Source: Acinetobacter bouvetii (GTDB lineage: Bacteria > Pseudomonadota > Gammaproteobacteria > Pseudomonadales > Moraxellaceae). From it: a stretch of 64,000 bases of DNA. The notes under the pieces were generated by a model. It had not been told where the DNA came from. It saw only the letters and a list, made by a program, of their open reading frames with translations, and did no database searches. Positions 28,114 through 37,652 of this stretch are shown here, piece after piece; position 1 is the stretch's first letter, and every line of letters starts with the position of its first letter. The position numbers and the translations under genes were made by a program. The DNA is taken from the NCBI RefSeq assembly GCF_902753875.1, contig NZ_CADDTS010000007.1, forward strand, positions 1 to 64,000, read 5' to 3'.

Positions 28114-28299
28114 ATGGCAAAGAAAAAAGTCCTGCCAGAAGTTGAGATGCGCAACTTTGTGGCAAAACACATGAACGATTTTAACAAAAGCCAAACTTTT
28201 GTAGATCGAAAGAAAAATGCAAGACGTGGCTATGACAAGCACAAAAAAGGGAGATATTCAGATGATTATCTCCCTTTTTATTGCACTGTATTTTCTTAG
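28114..28299 (+). CDS. Small basic protein whose frame runs through a terminator
   Basis: The 61-residue frame starts at ATG 28114, seven bases after AAGGTG. The protein is strongly basic with a central FNKSQTFVDRKKNARRGYDK and KHKKGR, suggesting an RNA- or ribosome-binding role. Its last 16 codons lie in and after a perfect terminator hairpin (28244-28279), and the stop codon (28297-28299) comes about 18 bases after the U-tract. If the terminator works, the mRNA has no stop codon. This is the design known for the ribosome-rescue factor ArfA, and the basic KK...GY...K pattern is loosely similar, but the family is not proved. Confidence 0.7.
   Translation: MAKKKVLPEVEMRNFVAKHMNDFNKSQTFVDRKKNARRGYDKHKKGRYSDDYLPFYCTVFS
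28244..28279. terminator. Perfect terminator hairpin inside a reading frame
   Basis: A 13-bp stem with no mismatch (28244-28256 with 28267-28279, core GGGAGATA/TATCTCCC) and a 10-nt loop, flanked by A and T runs. It can act in both directions, also serving the convergent ptsP gene. It lies within the small ORF, upstream of its stop codon. Confidence 0.9.
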
Positions 28300-28311
28300 A
28301 TCTGAATCTGA

Positions 28312-30609
28312 TCAAACACCCACAATACGGGTTGCAGATTTCACCATATCCCCCAGACCATGGGTCTTAAAGTAATACTCCATCCAGCTTTTCACCATCA
28401 GTGGATTACTCATTTTTAACACACGCTCTAGCTGTTCTTGTGCATCCGTCATTGGGACATGACAAATCGCTTTACGCACCCGCAAAATATTGCTGGAACT
28501 CATCGACAGGGTATTAAAGCCCATTGCCATCAACAGAATGGCAGACAGCGGATCTCCCGCCATTTCCCCACAAATACTGACCGGTTTATCGTACTTGTGA
28601 CATTCCTGAACCAGACGGGTCAGGGCACGTAAAACCGCAGGATGAAAATGCGAATATACATTGGCAACGCGTGGATTATTACGGTCTACCGCCAAAAGAT
28701 ACTGGGTCAAGTCATTGGAACCGACCGAGAAGAAATCCACCAGTTCGGAAAATTCTTCAATCTGTAACAGTACACTCGGCACTTCAACCATAATGCCAAT
28801 TTTGGGCTTGGTAATTTTAACCTGTTCTTCTTCCTGCACTGCGGTCCAATCACGGTCCAGTAGATATAAAGCTTCTTCTACTTCACTGACACTAGTCACC
28901 ATTGGTAGCAAAATGTGTAAGTTATTCAGGCCAATACTGGCTTTAAGCATGGCACGAATCTGGGCAGAAAAAATTTCCGGATGATCGAGGGTAAAGCGAA
29001 TCCCGCGCCAGCCCAGTGCTGAGTTTTCTTCTTCAATCGAGAAATAAGGCAGGTCTTTGTCGGCCCCAATATCGAGGGTACGCATCACCACCGGTTTATT
29101 GGCAAAGTGACTCAGTTGCTGGCGGTAAATCGAACGCTGTTCTTCCTCACCCGGGAAGCGGTCACGCAGCATAAACGGAATTTCAGAGCGGTATAAACCG
29201 ACGCCTTTGGCACCACGCTGTACGCCACGCACCACATCAATCATCAAGCCCGTGTTGACAAAAAGTTTGACTGCAACGCCATCGGGGGTAATGGCATCTT
29301 TGGTTTCGTATTGCTTTAAATCTTTAGCAAGCTGTTCTTCTTCTTTTTGAATTTCTTTGTAGCGGCTACGCAAACGGCGCGGCGGATTGATAAATACACG
29401 GCCTTGATGGGCATCGACAATCATCTCGACATCATCCAGGGTATTGATTGGCAGTTCAGTCACACCGACCACGGTTGGAATGCCTAGTGCACGTGCCACA
29501 ATCACCATATGTGAGTTCATGGCACCTTCGGTGGTGACAATCGCGGCAATTTTATCCACCGGTAATTCAACCAGTGCCGCGGTTGAAATGTCTTCCCCGA
29601 TCAGAATGCTTTCATCGGTCAGTTCACGATGGCTGGCATCGGCTTCCTGTAAGTACGCCAAAATACGACGGCCCAGATCTTTTAAATCAGAGACACGCTC
29701 GCGTAGATAGTCATCTTCCATTTGCGAAAACAGCGCAATGTGATTATCAATGACAATACGCACTGCACCCTGAGCCCAGTTACCATCGCGGATTTCAGCT
29801 TTAATTTCAGAAGGGAGCGCATTTTCATCCAGCATGCGCAAGAACACGCTAAATAAAGCCCGTTCTTCAGCCATCAAGGCATCCTGCATTTTTTCATCCA
29901 GTGCCTGAATTTCCTGACGCACTGCATTTAATGCGGCATCCAGAAGCTCCAGTTCTTCACTGATGTCATCTGCTTCACGATCAGGTACAGCCGCCAGGTC
30001 TGCAGGCGGGTAGAGAATTACCGCACGCCCTAAAGCAATCCCGCCTGAACCGGGAACGCCCTGAAAGGTTTTATAAGCAGGCAAATTGCTTGGCTTGCGG
30101 AACACATCGATATTACCCACGGCATGGGCATGGGCAATCACACCGGAAAGCTGGGCACACAAGGTCACCAGAAACGATTCAGCCGCTTCACTAAAATCTT
30201 GTGATTCTTTATTTTGCACCACCAGAACGCCCATCACCTTACGGCGGTACATCACCGGAACACCAAGGAATGAATTATAAATTTCTTCCCCGGTTTCCGG
30301 CAGGTACATAAAGCGTTCATGCTTGGGCGCATTGTCCAGATTGACGATTTCTTCACGTTGTCCCACCAGCCCGACCAGACCTTCGCTGGTGTGCAAGGAA
30401 ACGTGTCCAACCGCTTCAGGATTTAAACCCTTAGAGGCCATGAGCAGATAACGCTGATTGCGTTCATCTAGCAGATAGATGGAGCAGACATCCACCTGCA
30501 TGGCGGTTGCCACCTGATTGACCATAATGTCGAGGGATTCATGCAAACTGGTGGACGCATTGATTTCTTGCACAATGCGTCTTAAGGTGTCCAGTTGCAT
30601 ATTCGACAT
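28312..30609 (-). CDS. ptsP: PTS-Ntr enzyme I (phosphoenolpyruvate-protein phosphotransferase PtsP)
   Basis: First enzyme of the nitrogen-related phosphotransferase relay; it takes phosphate from PEP and passes it to NPr. The 765-residue protein has an N-terminal GAF domain (about 1-160), the enzyme-I N-domain, the phospho-histidine at H367 in EGAMNSHMVIVAR, and the PEP-binding TIM barrel with CGEMAGDP near the end. Full length. GGAGCAG precedes the ATG. It follows rppH by 88 bp on the same strand, the same order as in E. coli and Pseudomonas, which supports one operon. Confidence 0.96.
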   Translation of the reverse strand: MSNMQLDTLRRIVQEINASTSLHESLDIMVNQVATAMQVDVCSIYLLDERNQRYLLMASKGLNPEAVGHVSLHTSEGLVGLVGQREEIVNLDNAPKHERFMYLPETGEEIYNSFLGVPVMYRRKVMGVLVVQNKESQDFSEAAESFLVTLCAQLSGVIAHAHAVGNIDVFRKPSNLPAYKTFQGVPGSGGIALGRAVILYPPADLAAVPDREADDISEELELLDAALNAVRQEIQALDEKMQDALMAEERALFSVFLRMLDENALPSEIKAEIRDGNWAQGAVRIVIDNHIALFSQMEDDYLRERVSDLKDLGRRILAYLQEADASHRELTDESILIGEDISTAALVELPVDKIAAIVTTEGAMNSHMVIVARALGIPTVVGVTELPINTLDDVEMIVDAHQGRVFINPPRRLRSRYKEIQKEEEQLAKDLKQYETKDAITPDGVAVKLFVNTGLMIDVVRGVQRGAKGVGLYRSEIPFMLRDRFPGEEEQRSIYRQQLSHFANKPVVMRTLDIGADKDLPYFSIEEENSALGWRGIRFTLDHPEIFSAQIRAMLKASIGLNNLHILLPMVTSVSEVEEALYLLDRDWTAVQEEEQVKITKPKIGIMVEVPSVLLQIEEFSELVDFFSVGSNDLTQYLLAVDRNNPRVANVYSHFHPAVLRALTRLVQECHKYDKPVSICGEMAGDPLSAILLMAMGFNTLSMSSSNILRVRKAICHVPMTDAQEQLERVLKMSNPLMVKSWMEYYFKTHGLGDMVKSATRIVGV

Positions 30610-30697
30610 AAAATCTGCTCCAAAAAAAGTTTAAACCTGCTTTTAGTTATAACAACATGCTGCTAAAAAATCTGCATTTTCATACGATTTTTTATCT

Positions 30698-31174
30698 TTA
30701 GATGGTGGGTAACTGATGACACAGTTCTACCATCGCTTTACGGTATACATCGCGTTTAAAATTCACGACCTGTCCTAATGGATACCAGTAACTTACCCAT
30801 TGCCATTGGTCAAACTCCGGTGGATCTGACAAATCCAGCTGAATGTTTCTGGCTGGGGCTGTCAGTTTGAGTAAAAACCACTTTTGTTTTTGACCAATAC
30901 ACACCGGATCTGAATCCGGGCGTATATACCGTTGTGGCAAACGATAACGCAGCCAACCTTTTGTTTGCGCTACAATTTGAACATGTTCGGGCAATAAGCC
31001 AACTTCTTCTCTCAGCTCACGATAAAGTGCCTGTTCAGGGGTTTCTCCATACTGGATACCTCCTTGTGGAAATTGCCAAGCATTGTGTCCAATGCGTTTT
31101 GCCCATAAAACCTGTCCAATGTCGTTTGCCAAAATGATCCCGACATTCGGTCGGAAACCTTCTGAGTCGATCAT
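30698..31174 (-). CDS. rppH: RNA pyrophosphohydrolase RppH
   Basis: Removes pyrophosphate from 5'-triphosphate mRNA ends and so starts RNase E-dependent decay. The 158-residue protein has the full Nudix box [23 protein letters not shown] (about 38-60) and the family phrases RPNVGIIL and [15 protein letters not shown] lies before the ATG. It leads the rppH-ptsP unit. Confidence 0.96.
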   Translation of the reverse strand: MIDSEGFRPNVGIILANDIGQVLWAKRIGHNAWQFPQGGIQYGETPEQALYRELREEVGLLPEHVQIVAQTKGWLRYRLPQRYIRPDSDPVCIGQKQKWFLLKLTAPARNIQLDLSDPPEFDQWQWVSYWYPLGQVVNFKRDVYRKAMVELCHQLPTI

Positions 31175-31357
31175 TTGGCCTACCTAAATCTTGTGTAATG
31201 TGTGGCTTTTTTTACGGGGATTGTTATTTCTATATCCATCTCAAAAAAAAGCACAGCTTAAATGTTAAAAATTGCTATGATCTTAACGAATTTCTATCGA
31301 CTAGCGGAGATAGATTTACAATTTTTTTCTTAAATTGCAGTTTTTACGAGTATTTTC

Positions 31358-32008
31358 ATGAAATTGGCTTTATTTGACCTCGACCACACCTTACTCAATA
31401 CCGATTCAGATTATTCATGGGGTGAGTTTTTAGTAACCGAGGGTTTAGTCGATCCAATCCGACATCGTCAAATGAATGACAAGTTTTATGAAGACTATAA
31501 AGCAGGGCAACTTGACCCGATTGCCTACAACGAATTTGTATTCGAATTTTTAACCCAGCACGACAATGAATATTTGACAGAATTACATGAATTGTTCATG
31601 AAAAAAGTCATTCGTCCGCAAATGCGCCCTGAAGGTTTTGCTGCCATTCAAAAGCACAAAAATGCAGGACATGAGCTGGTGGGGATTACCGCAACGTCTG
31701 ATTTTATTACCGCCCCGATTTTTCATGAGTTTGGCATTACTGAAATTATTGCCACCAATGCAGAAGTGGTTGATGGCAAATATACCGGTAAAGTTATCAA
31801 TACTGCATGTTATCAAAAAGGTAAATTGATCCGTCTGGAACAATGGCTGGAAGGCCGTAATATTGATGAGTCATGGGCCTATTCAGATTCATTCAATGAC
31901 CGTTTCTTGCTGGAATATGCCGACCATGCCATTGTGGTCAATCCGGACGAGCGTTTAGAGGCGTTGGCCAAAGAACAAAACTGGGACATTCAGGACTGGT
32001 CGATTTAA
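31358..32008 (+). CDS. HAD-IB family phosphatase (SerB-like)
   Basis: The 216-residue protein has the HAD motif I FDLDHTLLNTDSD (6-18), motif II in GITATSD (about 110) and motif IV with SDSFNDRFLLE (about 178). The cap and size fit the HAD-IB group, which includes phosphoserine phosphatase; related Acinetobacter and Pseudomonas proteins next to rppH are often labelled only as HAD hydrolases, so the substrate is not assigned. It is divergent from rppH. Confidence 0.88.
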   Translation: MKLALFDLDHTLLNTDSDYSWGEFLVTEGLVDPIRHRQMNDKFYEDYKAGQLDPIAYNEFVFEFLTQHDNEYLTELHELFMKKVIRPQMRPEGFAAIQKHKNAGHELVGITATSDFITAPIFHEFGITEIIATNAEVVDGKYTGKVINTACYQKGKLIRLEQWLEGRNIDESWAYSDSFNDRFLLEYADHAIVVNPDERLEALAKEQNWDIQDWSI

Positions 32009-32316
32009 CCGTTGAAGTCGTCTGATGGAGAATGGTGTGGAAAATCACGGTTCTCCATAAATGATGAAAAGGATCGAGGAAAGTAAAAATATCTAAAAAA
32101 TAAAAAACATTAAAAAAACATTTTAGAGCCATTATCAGTTGTTATGGAATGGAAAAATTTTCCGTCTGGGGCCGGTTTTTTTCAGCGGATAAATTGCAGT
32201 TCTGGACGACAAAATACCCCTTACTATTGGCCTGCCTTTACCGTATATTAAGATGAAAGCAAAAGGGTAAAAGAGCAAATTTACAGTTTCAAATTCAAGA
32301 ACAATGGGAGAGAACA
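32009..32316. other. 308-bp intergenic region with hairpins
   Basis: ATGGAGAA (32025-32032) pairs with TTCTCCAT (32051-32058), with an inner GTG/CAC pair; it may slow the HAD transcript but has no T-run. A second small palindrome, GGAAAAATTTTCC, lies near 32150. No further gene was found. Confidence 0.5.
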
Positions 32317-32559
32317 ATGAGCCAGACACGTCCAAGAATGACCAACCTATTTGAACAGCTGGGCTTAGATTCAAGTGAAGAGGCGATCTCACTTTTTATT
32401 GCGACGCATCAACTCACTGCTGATACCCCAATTACCGAAGCAGAATATTGGACTGATGCACAGCGCCAGTTTTTAATAGAAAAACTGAAGTCAGATGGAT
32501 CATGGGCAATTACTGTCGATCAGCTGAGTGAATCTTTACATGAAGATTCTGTCGGTTAA
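32317..32559 (+). CDS. DUF2789 family protein
   Basis: The 80-residue acidic protein matches the DUF2789 pattern: an N-terminal MTNLFEQLGLDSS, a central LTADTPITEAEYWTDAQRQFL and a terminal WAITVDQLSESLH. The function is unknown. GGGAGAG precedes the ATG, and a bidirectional terminator follows, so it is a single-gene unit. Confidence 0.88.
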   Translation: MSQTRPRMTNLFEQLGLDSSEEAISLFIATHQLTADTPITEAEYWTDAQRQFLIEKLKSDGSWAITVDQLSESLHEDSVG

Positions 32560-32594
32560 GTCTGCTGCGGTGATTGAATAAAGTTAAATCATTA

Positions 32595-32624
32595 TAAAAA
32601 GCCGTCACAATGACGGCTTTTTTT
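32595..32624. terminator. Bidirectional terminator
   Basis: AAAAAGCCGTCA and TGACGGCTTTTT pair with a 3-nt loop between the convergent DUF2789 and LysR genes. Confidence 0.93.
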
Positions 32625-32636
32625 ACTGTTTGCTGC

Positions 32637-33509
32637 TTAATGCTGTTGCATCATGGCGACTAGTTCCTGTACGGCACGTGACTGGGTGCGACCCGGATGC
32701 CAGACCATGCCCAACTGACGGTTCATTTCCAGATTGATATCCAGACGTTGCAGCTCTTGATTCAATAGCGTTTTGGGTAATACCGACCAGCCCAGACCAA
32801 TCGAAACCAGCATGCGAATGGATTCCAATGGATTATTGCTCATGGTGATTTTCGGTTTTACGCCTTGTTTTTCAAACTCGGCCAAGGTGATTTGGCTGGT
32901 ATAAGTTTGTGAGGCAGGAAGCAAACTGGGGTATTGAATTAAATCTTCCAGAGTCAAATTGCTTTTTTGTGCCAAAGGATGAAACGGTGCAGCGACAAAG
33001 ACCAGAGGATCATCCCAAATGGTCACATATTTAAGACGTTCATCGCCTTGAGGGGGAAGGGTCAAAAACGCCAGTTCCAGATCACCTGCCAACACCTGTT
33101 CGTGCGCCTGTTCGGAATCGACAAAGTGTACATCCAAAGTCACTTCTGGAAATTGCTGCACATAATTACGCAGATGCTGCGGTAAATGATGCAGGCCAAT
33201 GTGGTGGCTAGTGCCAATTTTCAGTTTACCCTGAACCTGCTCCTGTTCATGACTGAGGGTGTGATGAATATCTCCCAGCTCATTCAGCCAGTTTTTGACT
33301 TTCGGCAGCAAGGAGTGTGCTGCATGGGTGGCTTGAACCCCACGGCCGGCAGATTCAAAAAGTTTCACCCCAAAATATTCTTCCAGGCTATGAATCCGTT
33401 TGGTCACCGCAGGCTGGGTAATAAACAACAGGTCAGCAGCCATAGAAATAGAGCCTGTTTCCATGACTTTAATAAAGGCTTCGAAGGCAGCAAGATTCAT
33501 AGTGGTCAT
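32637..33509 (-). CDS. LysR-family transcriptional regulator
   Basis: The 290-residue protein has the LysR winged helix (MNLAAFEAFIKVMETGSISMAADLLFITQPAVTKRIHSLEEYFGVKLF) and a standard effector domain. The target and inducer are unknown; neither neighbour is an obvious target. Upstream is an AT-rich gap and then the DUF2061 gene on the same strand. M4 (33500) is an alternative start. Confidence 0.9.
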   Translation of the reverse strand: MTTMNLAAFEAFIKVMETGSISMAADLLFITQPAVTKRIHSLEEYFGVKLFESAGRGVQATHAAHSLLPKVKNWLNELGDIHHTLSHEQEQVQGKLKIGTSHHIGLHHLPQHLRNYVQQFPEVTLDVHFVDSEQAHEQVLAGDLELAFLTLPPQGDERLKYVTIWDDPLVFVAAPFHPLAQKSNLTLEDLIQYPSLLPASQTYTSQITLAEFEKQGVKPKITMSNNPLESIRMLVSIGLGWSVLPKTLLNQELQRLDINLEMNRQLGMVWHPGRTQSRAVQELVAMMQQH

Positions 33510-33620
33510 TTGGTTATGAAATATTCAAGTAATTATAAAATATTTTTATGATGTAAGCGAATCCGTTGCTAAAAAATTCACGATAAAAATGTATACAGAT
33601 ATAAATTTAAAGCGTAGAAA

Positions 33621-33653
33621 TAAAAAAAATCACCGCATGAAAATGTGGTGATT
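33621..33653 (-). terminator. Terminator after the DUF2061 gene
   Basis: AATCACCGCAT pairs with ATGTGGTGATT (one G-U) across GAAA, with a T-run on the minus strand. Confidence 0.85.
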
Positions 33654-33705
33654 CTTGTAAAGAGTGAAACGGCAACCCATGCGATCTGTATCGCCTGACC
33701 GGTGT

Positions 33706-33948
33706 TTAGATAACGGCGTTGTTCCTGTTTTGCATTTTAGCCGGTTTAGCTTCCCAGATTTTTTCATGGAAGAAGAAGGCAATCGCCTGAATTGTCGGCT
33801 CAAGCAAGCTCAGGGTCACTGCCATCCAGATACTTCCTGTCACGAAATAACCGACCAACATGGCAATCGTGATGTGCATAATGTAATAGCTAAAGGTTTT
33901 TTTGAACATACGCTGGTTGTTGTTCACAAATTTTTGAATATGAGCCAT
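33706..33948 (-). CDS. DUF2061 family membrane protein under a Fur-type box
   Basis: The product of about 80 residues has two hydrophobic segments, the first with FKKTFSYYIMHITIAMLVGYFVTGS and the second with LSLLEPTIQAIAFFFHEKIWE, the DUF2061 pattern. The start at 33948 is used because AGGAAC precedes it; the longer frame to 33984 is unlikely. The family's function is unknown. A close Fur-box match at 33981-33999 implies repression by iron. Confidence 0.85.
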   Translation of the reverse strand: MAHIQKFVNNNQRMFKKTFSYYIMHITIAMLVGYFVTGSIWMAVTLSLLEPTIQAIAFFFHEKIWEAKPAKMQNRNNAVI

Positions 33949-33980
33949 GGGTTGTTCCTCAGTCTTTACTCGGGATATAT

Positions 33981-33999
33981 TCAAATGATAATCATTATT
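33981..33999 (-). promoter_or_regulatory. Fur box upstream of the DUF2061 gene
   Basis: The 19 bases match the Fur consensus at 15 positions, all contiguous (AATGATAATCATTAT), with only the ends differing. It lies 33 bp before the ATG of the DUF2061 gene. Confidence 0.8.
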
Positions 34000-34121
34000 A
34001 TTTAGTTTGTAAAAACAAATTTATTATTCATTTTAATCGGATTTATGAATTATTCGCTGGGCAAACTTAATCTAAGGGGAACCGTATCCAATGCCGATAC
34101 GTTTCTAACAGGGTGGTAGTC

Positions 34122-34313
34122 ATGGACATTAAACATATCAAATACCTCTTGGATATTTTCGAGCAAGCAGTCGAAAAGCGTATGGGGGTCTATGAAATAG
34201 CAGATGATGAAGGTGATGAAAACCGTGCCGCGGCTGAGTGTAATGCCGCCAAAGCGGAACTCATCAGGGCGATTGAGCAACTGGTCGAGTCTAAACGCGA
34301 TTCATCAATATAA
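34122..34313 (+). CDS. Small helical protein of unknown function
   Basis: A 63-residue acidic protein starting at ATG 34122, with AGGG 8 bases upstream (the GTG at 34113 is overlapped by that site). The sequence DIKHIKYLLDIFEQAVEK and AECNAAKAELIRAIEQLVESK look like two amphipathic helices. No family recognised. It lies between the Fur-boxed gene and leuC; no strong terminator follows. Confidence 0.65.
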   Translation: MDIKHIKYLLDIFEQAVEKRMGVYEIADDEGDENRAAAECNAAKAELIRAIEQLVESKRDSSI

Positions 34314-34738
34314 AGACTCCAGTTAGCTTCTGGGCTGTATAAGAGGCAGCAGTAATCTGGTTAGCATCTCAATCTGGTGCTGAGTATCGTAAAGACTCAA
34401 TCGGCCTTTAAAAATCTGCTTTGAATTGATCTTGAATCATTAATAGATGAGAAATGTTGATTGGGTATGTGCTGAAGCTCATAGCGATGTTGTATCACGC
34501 TGTTCTGCATAAAAGCATAAGTAGGTCTTTATGTGGAATATAGTTTTTGAGGAGGAAAACAGGCTTGGTTTAAAAATTTATGGATAAAATTTTGGCCGAA
34601 AATACAGGGTGTGACTCAGGTTAAAATTAATTCCAAAAAGTTTTTAAACTAATAAAAATGATAAATTAGATTTATGTGAATAGCTCGTTATAATCGATTT
34701 AACGAAAGAATTTACCCAGTCCAGTGGAGCATATCGAC
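34314..34738. other. 425-bp region upstream of leuC
   Basis: No leader peptide rich in leucine codons, no T-box and no clear attenuator was found here. It contains a TATAAT at 34689-34694 that probably serves leuC. Confidence 0.5.
34689..34694 (+). promoter_or_regulatory. leuC: Probable -10 element of leuC
   Basis: A consensus TATAAT lies 45 bp upstream of the leuC ATG. The -35 region at the usual spacing (TTAGAT) is poor, so an activator may be required. Confidence 0.4.
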
Positions 34739-36172
34739 ATGGCAGGCGAAACCCAAAAAGCAAAAACCTTATATGACAAATTGTGGGATGACCATCTAGT
34801 AAAACAACGAGATGATGGCTCTTCATTGTTGTATATCGACCGTCATTTATTGCATGAAGTAACTTCTCCTCAAGCATTTGAAGGGTTGCAGCTTGCGGGT
34901 CGTAAGCCATGGCGTTTAAGTGCCAACGTAGCTACCCCTGACCATAACGTTCCAACGTCTAAAAAAGAACGTTCTGAAGGAATTGCAGGGATTGAAGATG
35001 ATACTTCACGTATTCAAGTACAAACTTTAGATGACAACTGTAAAACCTTTAATGTGGTGCAGTTTGACATTAACGATGTGCGCCAAGGTATTGCGCATGT
35101 GGTGGGTCCTGAACAAGGTTTGACTTTGCCAGGCATGACCGTGGTGTGTGGTGACTCTCATACAGCGACGCATGGTGCATTTGGCTGTTTGGCGCATGGT
35201 ATTGGTACTTCTGAAGTTGAACATGTATTGGCAACCCAATGCTTGGTTCAAAAGAAAATGAAGAACATGTTGGTACGCGTTGACGGACAATTGGGTCAGG
35301 GCGTAACTCCTAAAGACGTAGTATTGGCGATTATCGGTAAAATTGGTACTGCGGGTGGTACAGGTCATGCGATTGAATTCGGTGGTCAAGTATTCCGTGA
35401 TATGTCGATTGAAGGCCGTATGACCGTATGTAACATGGCGATCGAAGGTGGTGCACGTGTTGGTATGGTGGCTGTCGATGACAAAACCATTGAATACGTG
35501 AAAGACCGTCCATATGCGCCAAAAGGCGAGCAGTGGGACCAAGCGGTTGCCTACTGGAATACTTTGCATTCAGATGAAGGCGCGCACTTTGACACCGTTG
35601 TGGTGTTACAAGGTGAAGAGATTGAACCACAAGTGTCTTGGGGAACTTCTCCTGAGATGGTGATTCCAGTTTCTCAAGCGGTACCAACTTTAGAACAAGC
35701 CAAAGATGATGTACAACGCAATGACTGGACACGTGCTTACCAATATATGGGTTTAACTGCGGGTCAGGCCTTGGCAGATATTCAATTAGACCGTGTGTTT
35801 ATTGGTTCTTGTACAAACTCACGTATTGAAGATATTCGTGCAGCAGCAGAAATTGCTAAAGGCAAAAAAGTTGCCAGCACAATTAAGCAAGCAATGGTGG
35901 TACCGGGTTCTGGTTTAGTGAAAGCACAAGCTGAAGCGGAAGGCTTAGATAAAATCTTGATTGAAGCCGGTTTTGAATGGCGTGAGCCGGGTTGTTCAAT
36001 GTGTTTGGCGATGAATGCTGACAAATTACAACCGGGCGAACACTGTGCATCAACTTCAAACCGTAACTTTGAAGGTCGTCAGGGTAATGGTGGTCGTACG
36101 CATTTGGTAAGTCCAGCAATGGCAGCAGCGGCAGCAATTGCAGGTCATTTTGTTGACGTGCGTTCGTTCTAA
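34739..36172 (+). CDS. leuC: 3-isopropylmalate dehydratase large subunit
   Basis: With LeuD forms isopropylmalate isomerase in leucine synthesis. The 477-residue aconitase-family protein has the [4Fe-4S] ligands in FIGSCTNSR and [10 protein letters not shown] and the [13 protein letters not shown] motif near residue 135. ATG 34739 with GGAG at 34726-34729 is chosen over GTG 34724. leuD follows after a 117-bp gap that holds a palindromic repeat. Confidence 0.97.
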   Translation: MAGETQKAKTLYDKLWDDHLVKQRDDGSSLLYIDRHLLHEVTSPQAFEGLQLAGRKPWRLSANVATPDHNVPTSKKERSEGIAGIEDDTSRIQVQTLDDNCKTFNVVQFDINDVRQGIAHVVGPEQGLTLPGMTVVCGDSHTATHGAFGCLAHGIGTSEVEHVLATQCLVQKKMKNMLVRVDGQLGQGVTPKDVVLAIIGKIGTAGGTGHAIEFGGQVFRDMSIEGRMTVCNMAIEGGARVGMVAVDDKTIEYVKDRPYAPKGEQWDQAVAYWNTLHSDEGAHFDTVVVLQGEEIEPQVSWGTSPEMVIPVSQAVPTLEQAKDDVQRNDWTRAYQYMGLTAGQALADIQLDRVFIGSCTNSRIEDIRAAAEIAKGKKVASTIKQAMVVPGSGLVKAQAEAEGLDKILIEAGFEWREPGCSMCLAMNADKLQPGEHCASTSNRNFEGRQGNGGRTHLVSPAMAAAAAIAGHFVDVRSF

Positions 36173-36258
36173 AATCCCCCTCTTGCGAAGCAATGCTTCT
36201 CACCTTTTGTAAAAGGGGGAAGTTCCCCTCTTTATTAAAAAGGGGGTAGGGGAGATTT
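36173..36258 (-). repeat. C/G-rich palindromic repeat, copy 1
   Basis: The ends (AAATCCCCCT and, on the other strand, AAATCTCCCC) form a terminal inverted repeat, and inside are two hairpins built from runs of C then T and A then G. Read on the minus strand it aligns with copy 2 at 41405-41480, except for an added small hairpin (GAAGC/GCTTC) near 36187-36201. Confidence 0.75.
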
Positions 36259-36289
36259 AAAGTGATGATATTCTTTAGGAACAAAGACA

Positions 36290-36940
36290 ATGAAAAAATA
36301 TACCGTTGAACAAGGTATCGTTGCACCATTAGACCGTGCCAATGTCGATACAGATTTAATCATTCCAAAACAGTTCTTGAAATCCATCAAACGTACCGGT
36401 TTTGGTGATAACTTATTTGATGAATTACGTTATTTGGATGAAGGTTATTTAGGGCAAGACATTTCAAAGCGTCCTAAAAACCCAGATTTTGCTTTGAACC
36501 AGCCACGTTACCAAGGTGCGACCGTATTAATTTCTCGTGCCAACTTTGGCTGCGGTTCAAGCCGTGAACATGCGCCTTGGGCATTGAATGAATACGGTTT
36601 CCGTACTGTGATTGCACCAAGCTATGCTGACATTTTTTTCAATAACAGTTTCAAAAATGGCATGTTGCCAGTGATCTTGTCTGAAGAGATTGTTGATCAG
36701 TTATTTAAAGAATGTGCGGCAACCGAAGGCTATCAATTGACCATTGATTTGGACGCGCAAGAAGTTCGTACACCATCAGGCGAAGCTTTCAAATTTGAAG
36801 TCGATCCTTTCCGTAAGCACTGCTTGTTAAATGGCTTGGATGATATTGGTTTAACTTTACAGGCTGCGGATGATATTCGTGCTTATGAAGAAAAAACCAA
36901 GCAATCACGTCCTTGGGTGTTTCAGGAAATTCACGGTTAA
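36290..36940 (+). CDS. leuD: 3-isopropylmalate dehydratase small subunit
   Basis: Swivel-domain partner of LeuC. The 216-residue protein shows [15 protein letters not shown] (about 19-33), [11 protein letters not shown] (about 87-97) and [11 protein letters not shown], standard for LeuD. AGGAAC precedes the ATG. It is downstream of leuC across a repeat. Confidence 0.97.
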   Translation: MKKYTVEQGIVAPLDRANVDTDLIIPKQFLKSIKRTGFGDNLFDELRYLDEGYLGQDISKRPKNPDFALNQPRYQGATVLISRANFGCGSSREHAPWALNEYGFRTVIAPSYADIFFNNSFKNGMLPVILSEEIVDQLFKECAATEGYQLTIDLDAQEVRTPSGEAFKFEVDPFRKHCLLNGLDDIGLTLQAADDIRAYEEKTKQSRPWVFQEIHG

Positions 36941-37045
36941 TTATTTGAATTTTCAGCGCTAGTAGTATCGGAGCTTAACTCTTGCTAATATCGAATCCAT
37001 AAAAATATTCAGTTGGCTTTAATTGGTGAGGGTTGGGCTCGGACA

Positions 37046-37609
37046 ATGACAAAAGTTTATGGTCAGCTTGCGATGCTGGGTTTGATGGTCGCATCCTTAA
37101 GTGCATGCCAAAGTATTGATACAGCACGTGTTAAATATGTGAAAGAAACCACGTCAACAGAATCCAATGCATTGATTTTCTGTGCGGGAACAGAACAGTG
37201 TGAATTCGAGCGCCTAGATGAAACCCAGATTATTGATGCCCAAACGCATCGATTAAGTCGTCAGGCGATTCAACAGGGTATTGTTCGTTTGAAAGAGAAA
37301 TCGTTAAACGATCCTAATCCTTTATTTTTATCTGTACCGACTGGACAGCATGAAGTCGTGATTCGCTTCTATCCGATCTCTAAAGATCGCGCAGAGACGC
37401 TCCATGTCTTTCACAATTTTAATGCCAAGAAACACTATACCTTTAAGATGTATCGAGACCGGAGCAAGCATACCGGTAGTTTGTTGAATGTTTCTGCACC
37501 TGATCCATTGTGTGTCGATCTTCAGCAAGCACAAAAATCTATTCGCCGTTTCTGCAAACCCTACAATGTCTTGAATGGCTTAGGTGAGTTTGTAGAACAA
37601 AAAATTTAA
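37046..37609 (+). CDS. Putative lipoprotein inside the leu cluster
   Basis: The 187-residue protein begins with a lipoprotein signal peptide whose lipobox LSAC places the acylated cysteine at about residue 21, so it should be anchored in the envelope. The mature part is unlike leucine enzymes and I recognise no domain; it has several cysteines (CAGTEQC and near the C-terminus). ATG 37046 is used because it gives a normal signal peptide. It lies between leuD and leuB on the same strand, 43 bp before leuB. Confidence 0.75.
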   Translation: MTKVYGQLAMLGLMVASLSACQSIDTARVKYVKETTSTESNALIFCAGTEQCEFERLDETQIIDAQTHRLSRQAIQQGIVRLKEKSLNDPNPLFLSVPTGQHEVVIRFYPISKDRAETLHVFHNFNAKKHYTFKMYRDRSKHTGSLLNVSAPDPLCVDLQQAQKSIRRFCKPYNVLNGLGEFVEQKI

Positions 37610-37652
37610 TATCCAAACAGTCTTGTGACTGAATTTGAAAATGGAAAATCTC

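Noticed and set aside
32023..32165. A second GGA-rich intergenic stretch after the HAD gene
   Set aside because: It has several GGA motifs and a hairpin with GGA in its loop, but no GacA box and no good terminator, so the case for an Rsm-type RNA is weak.
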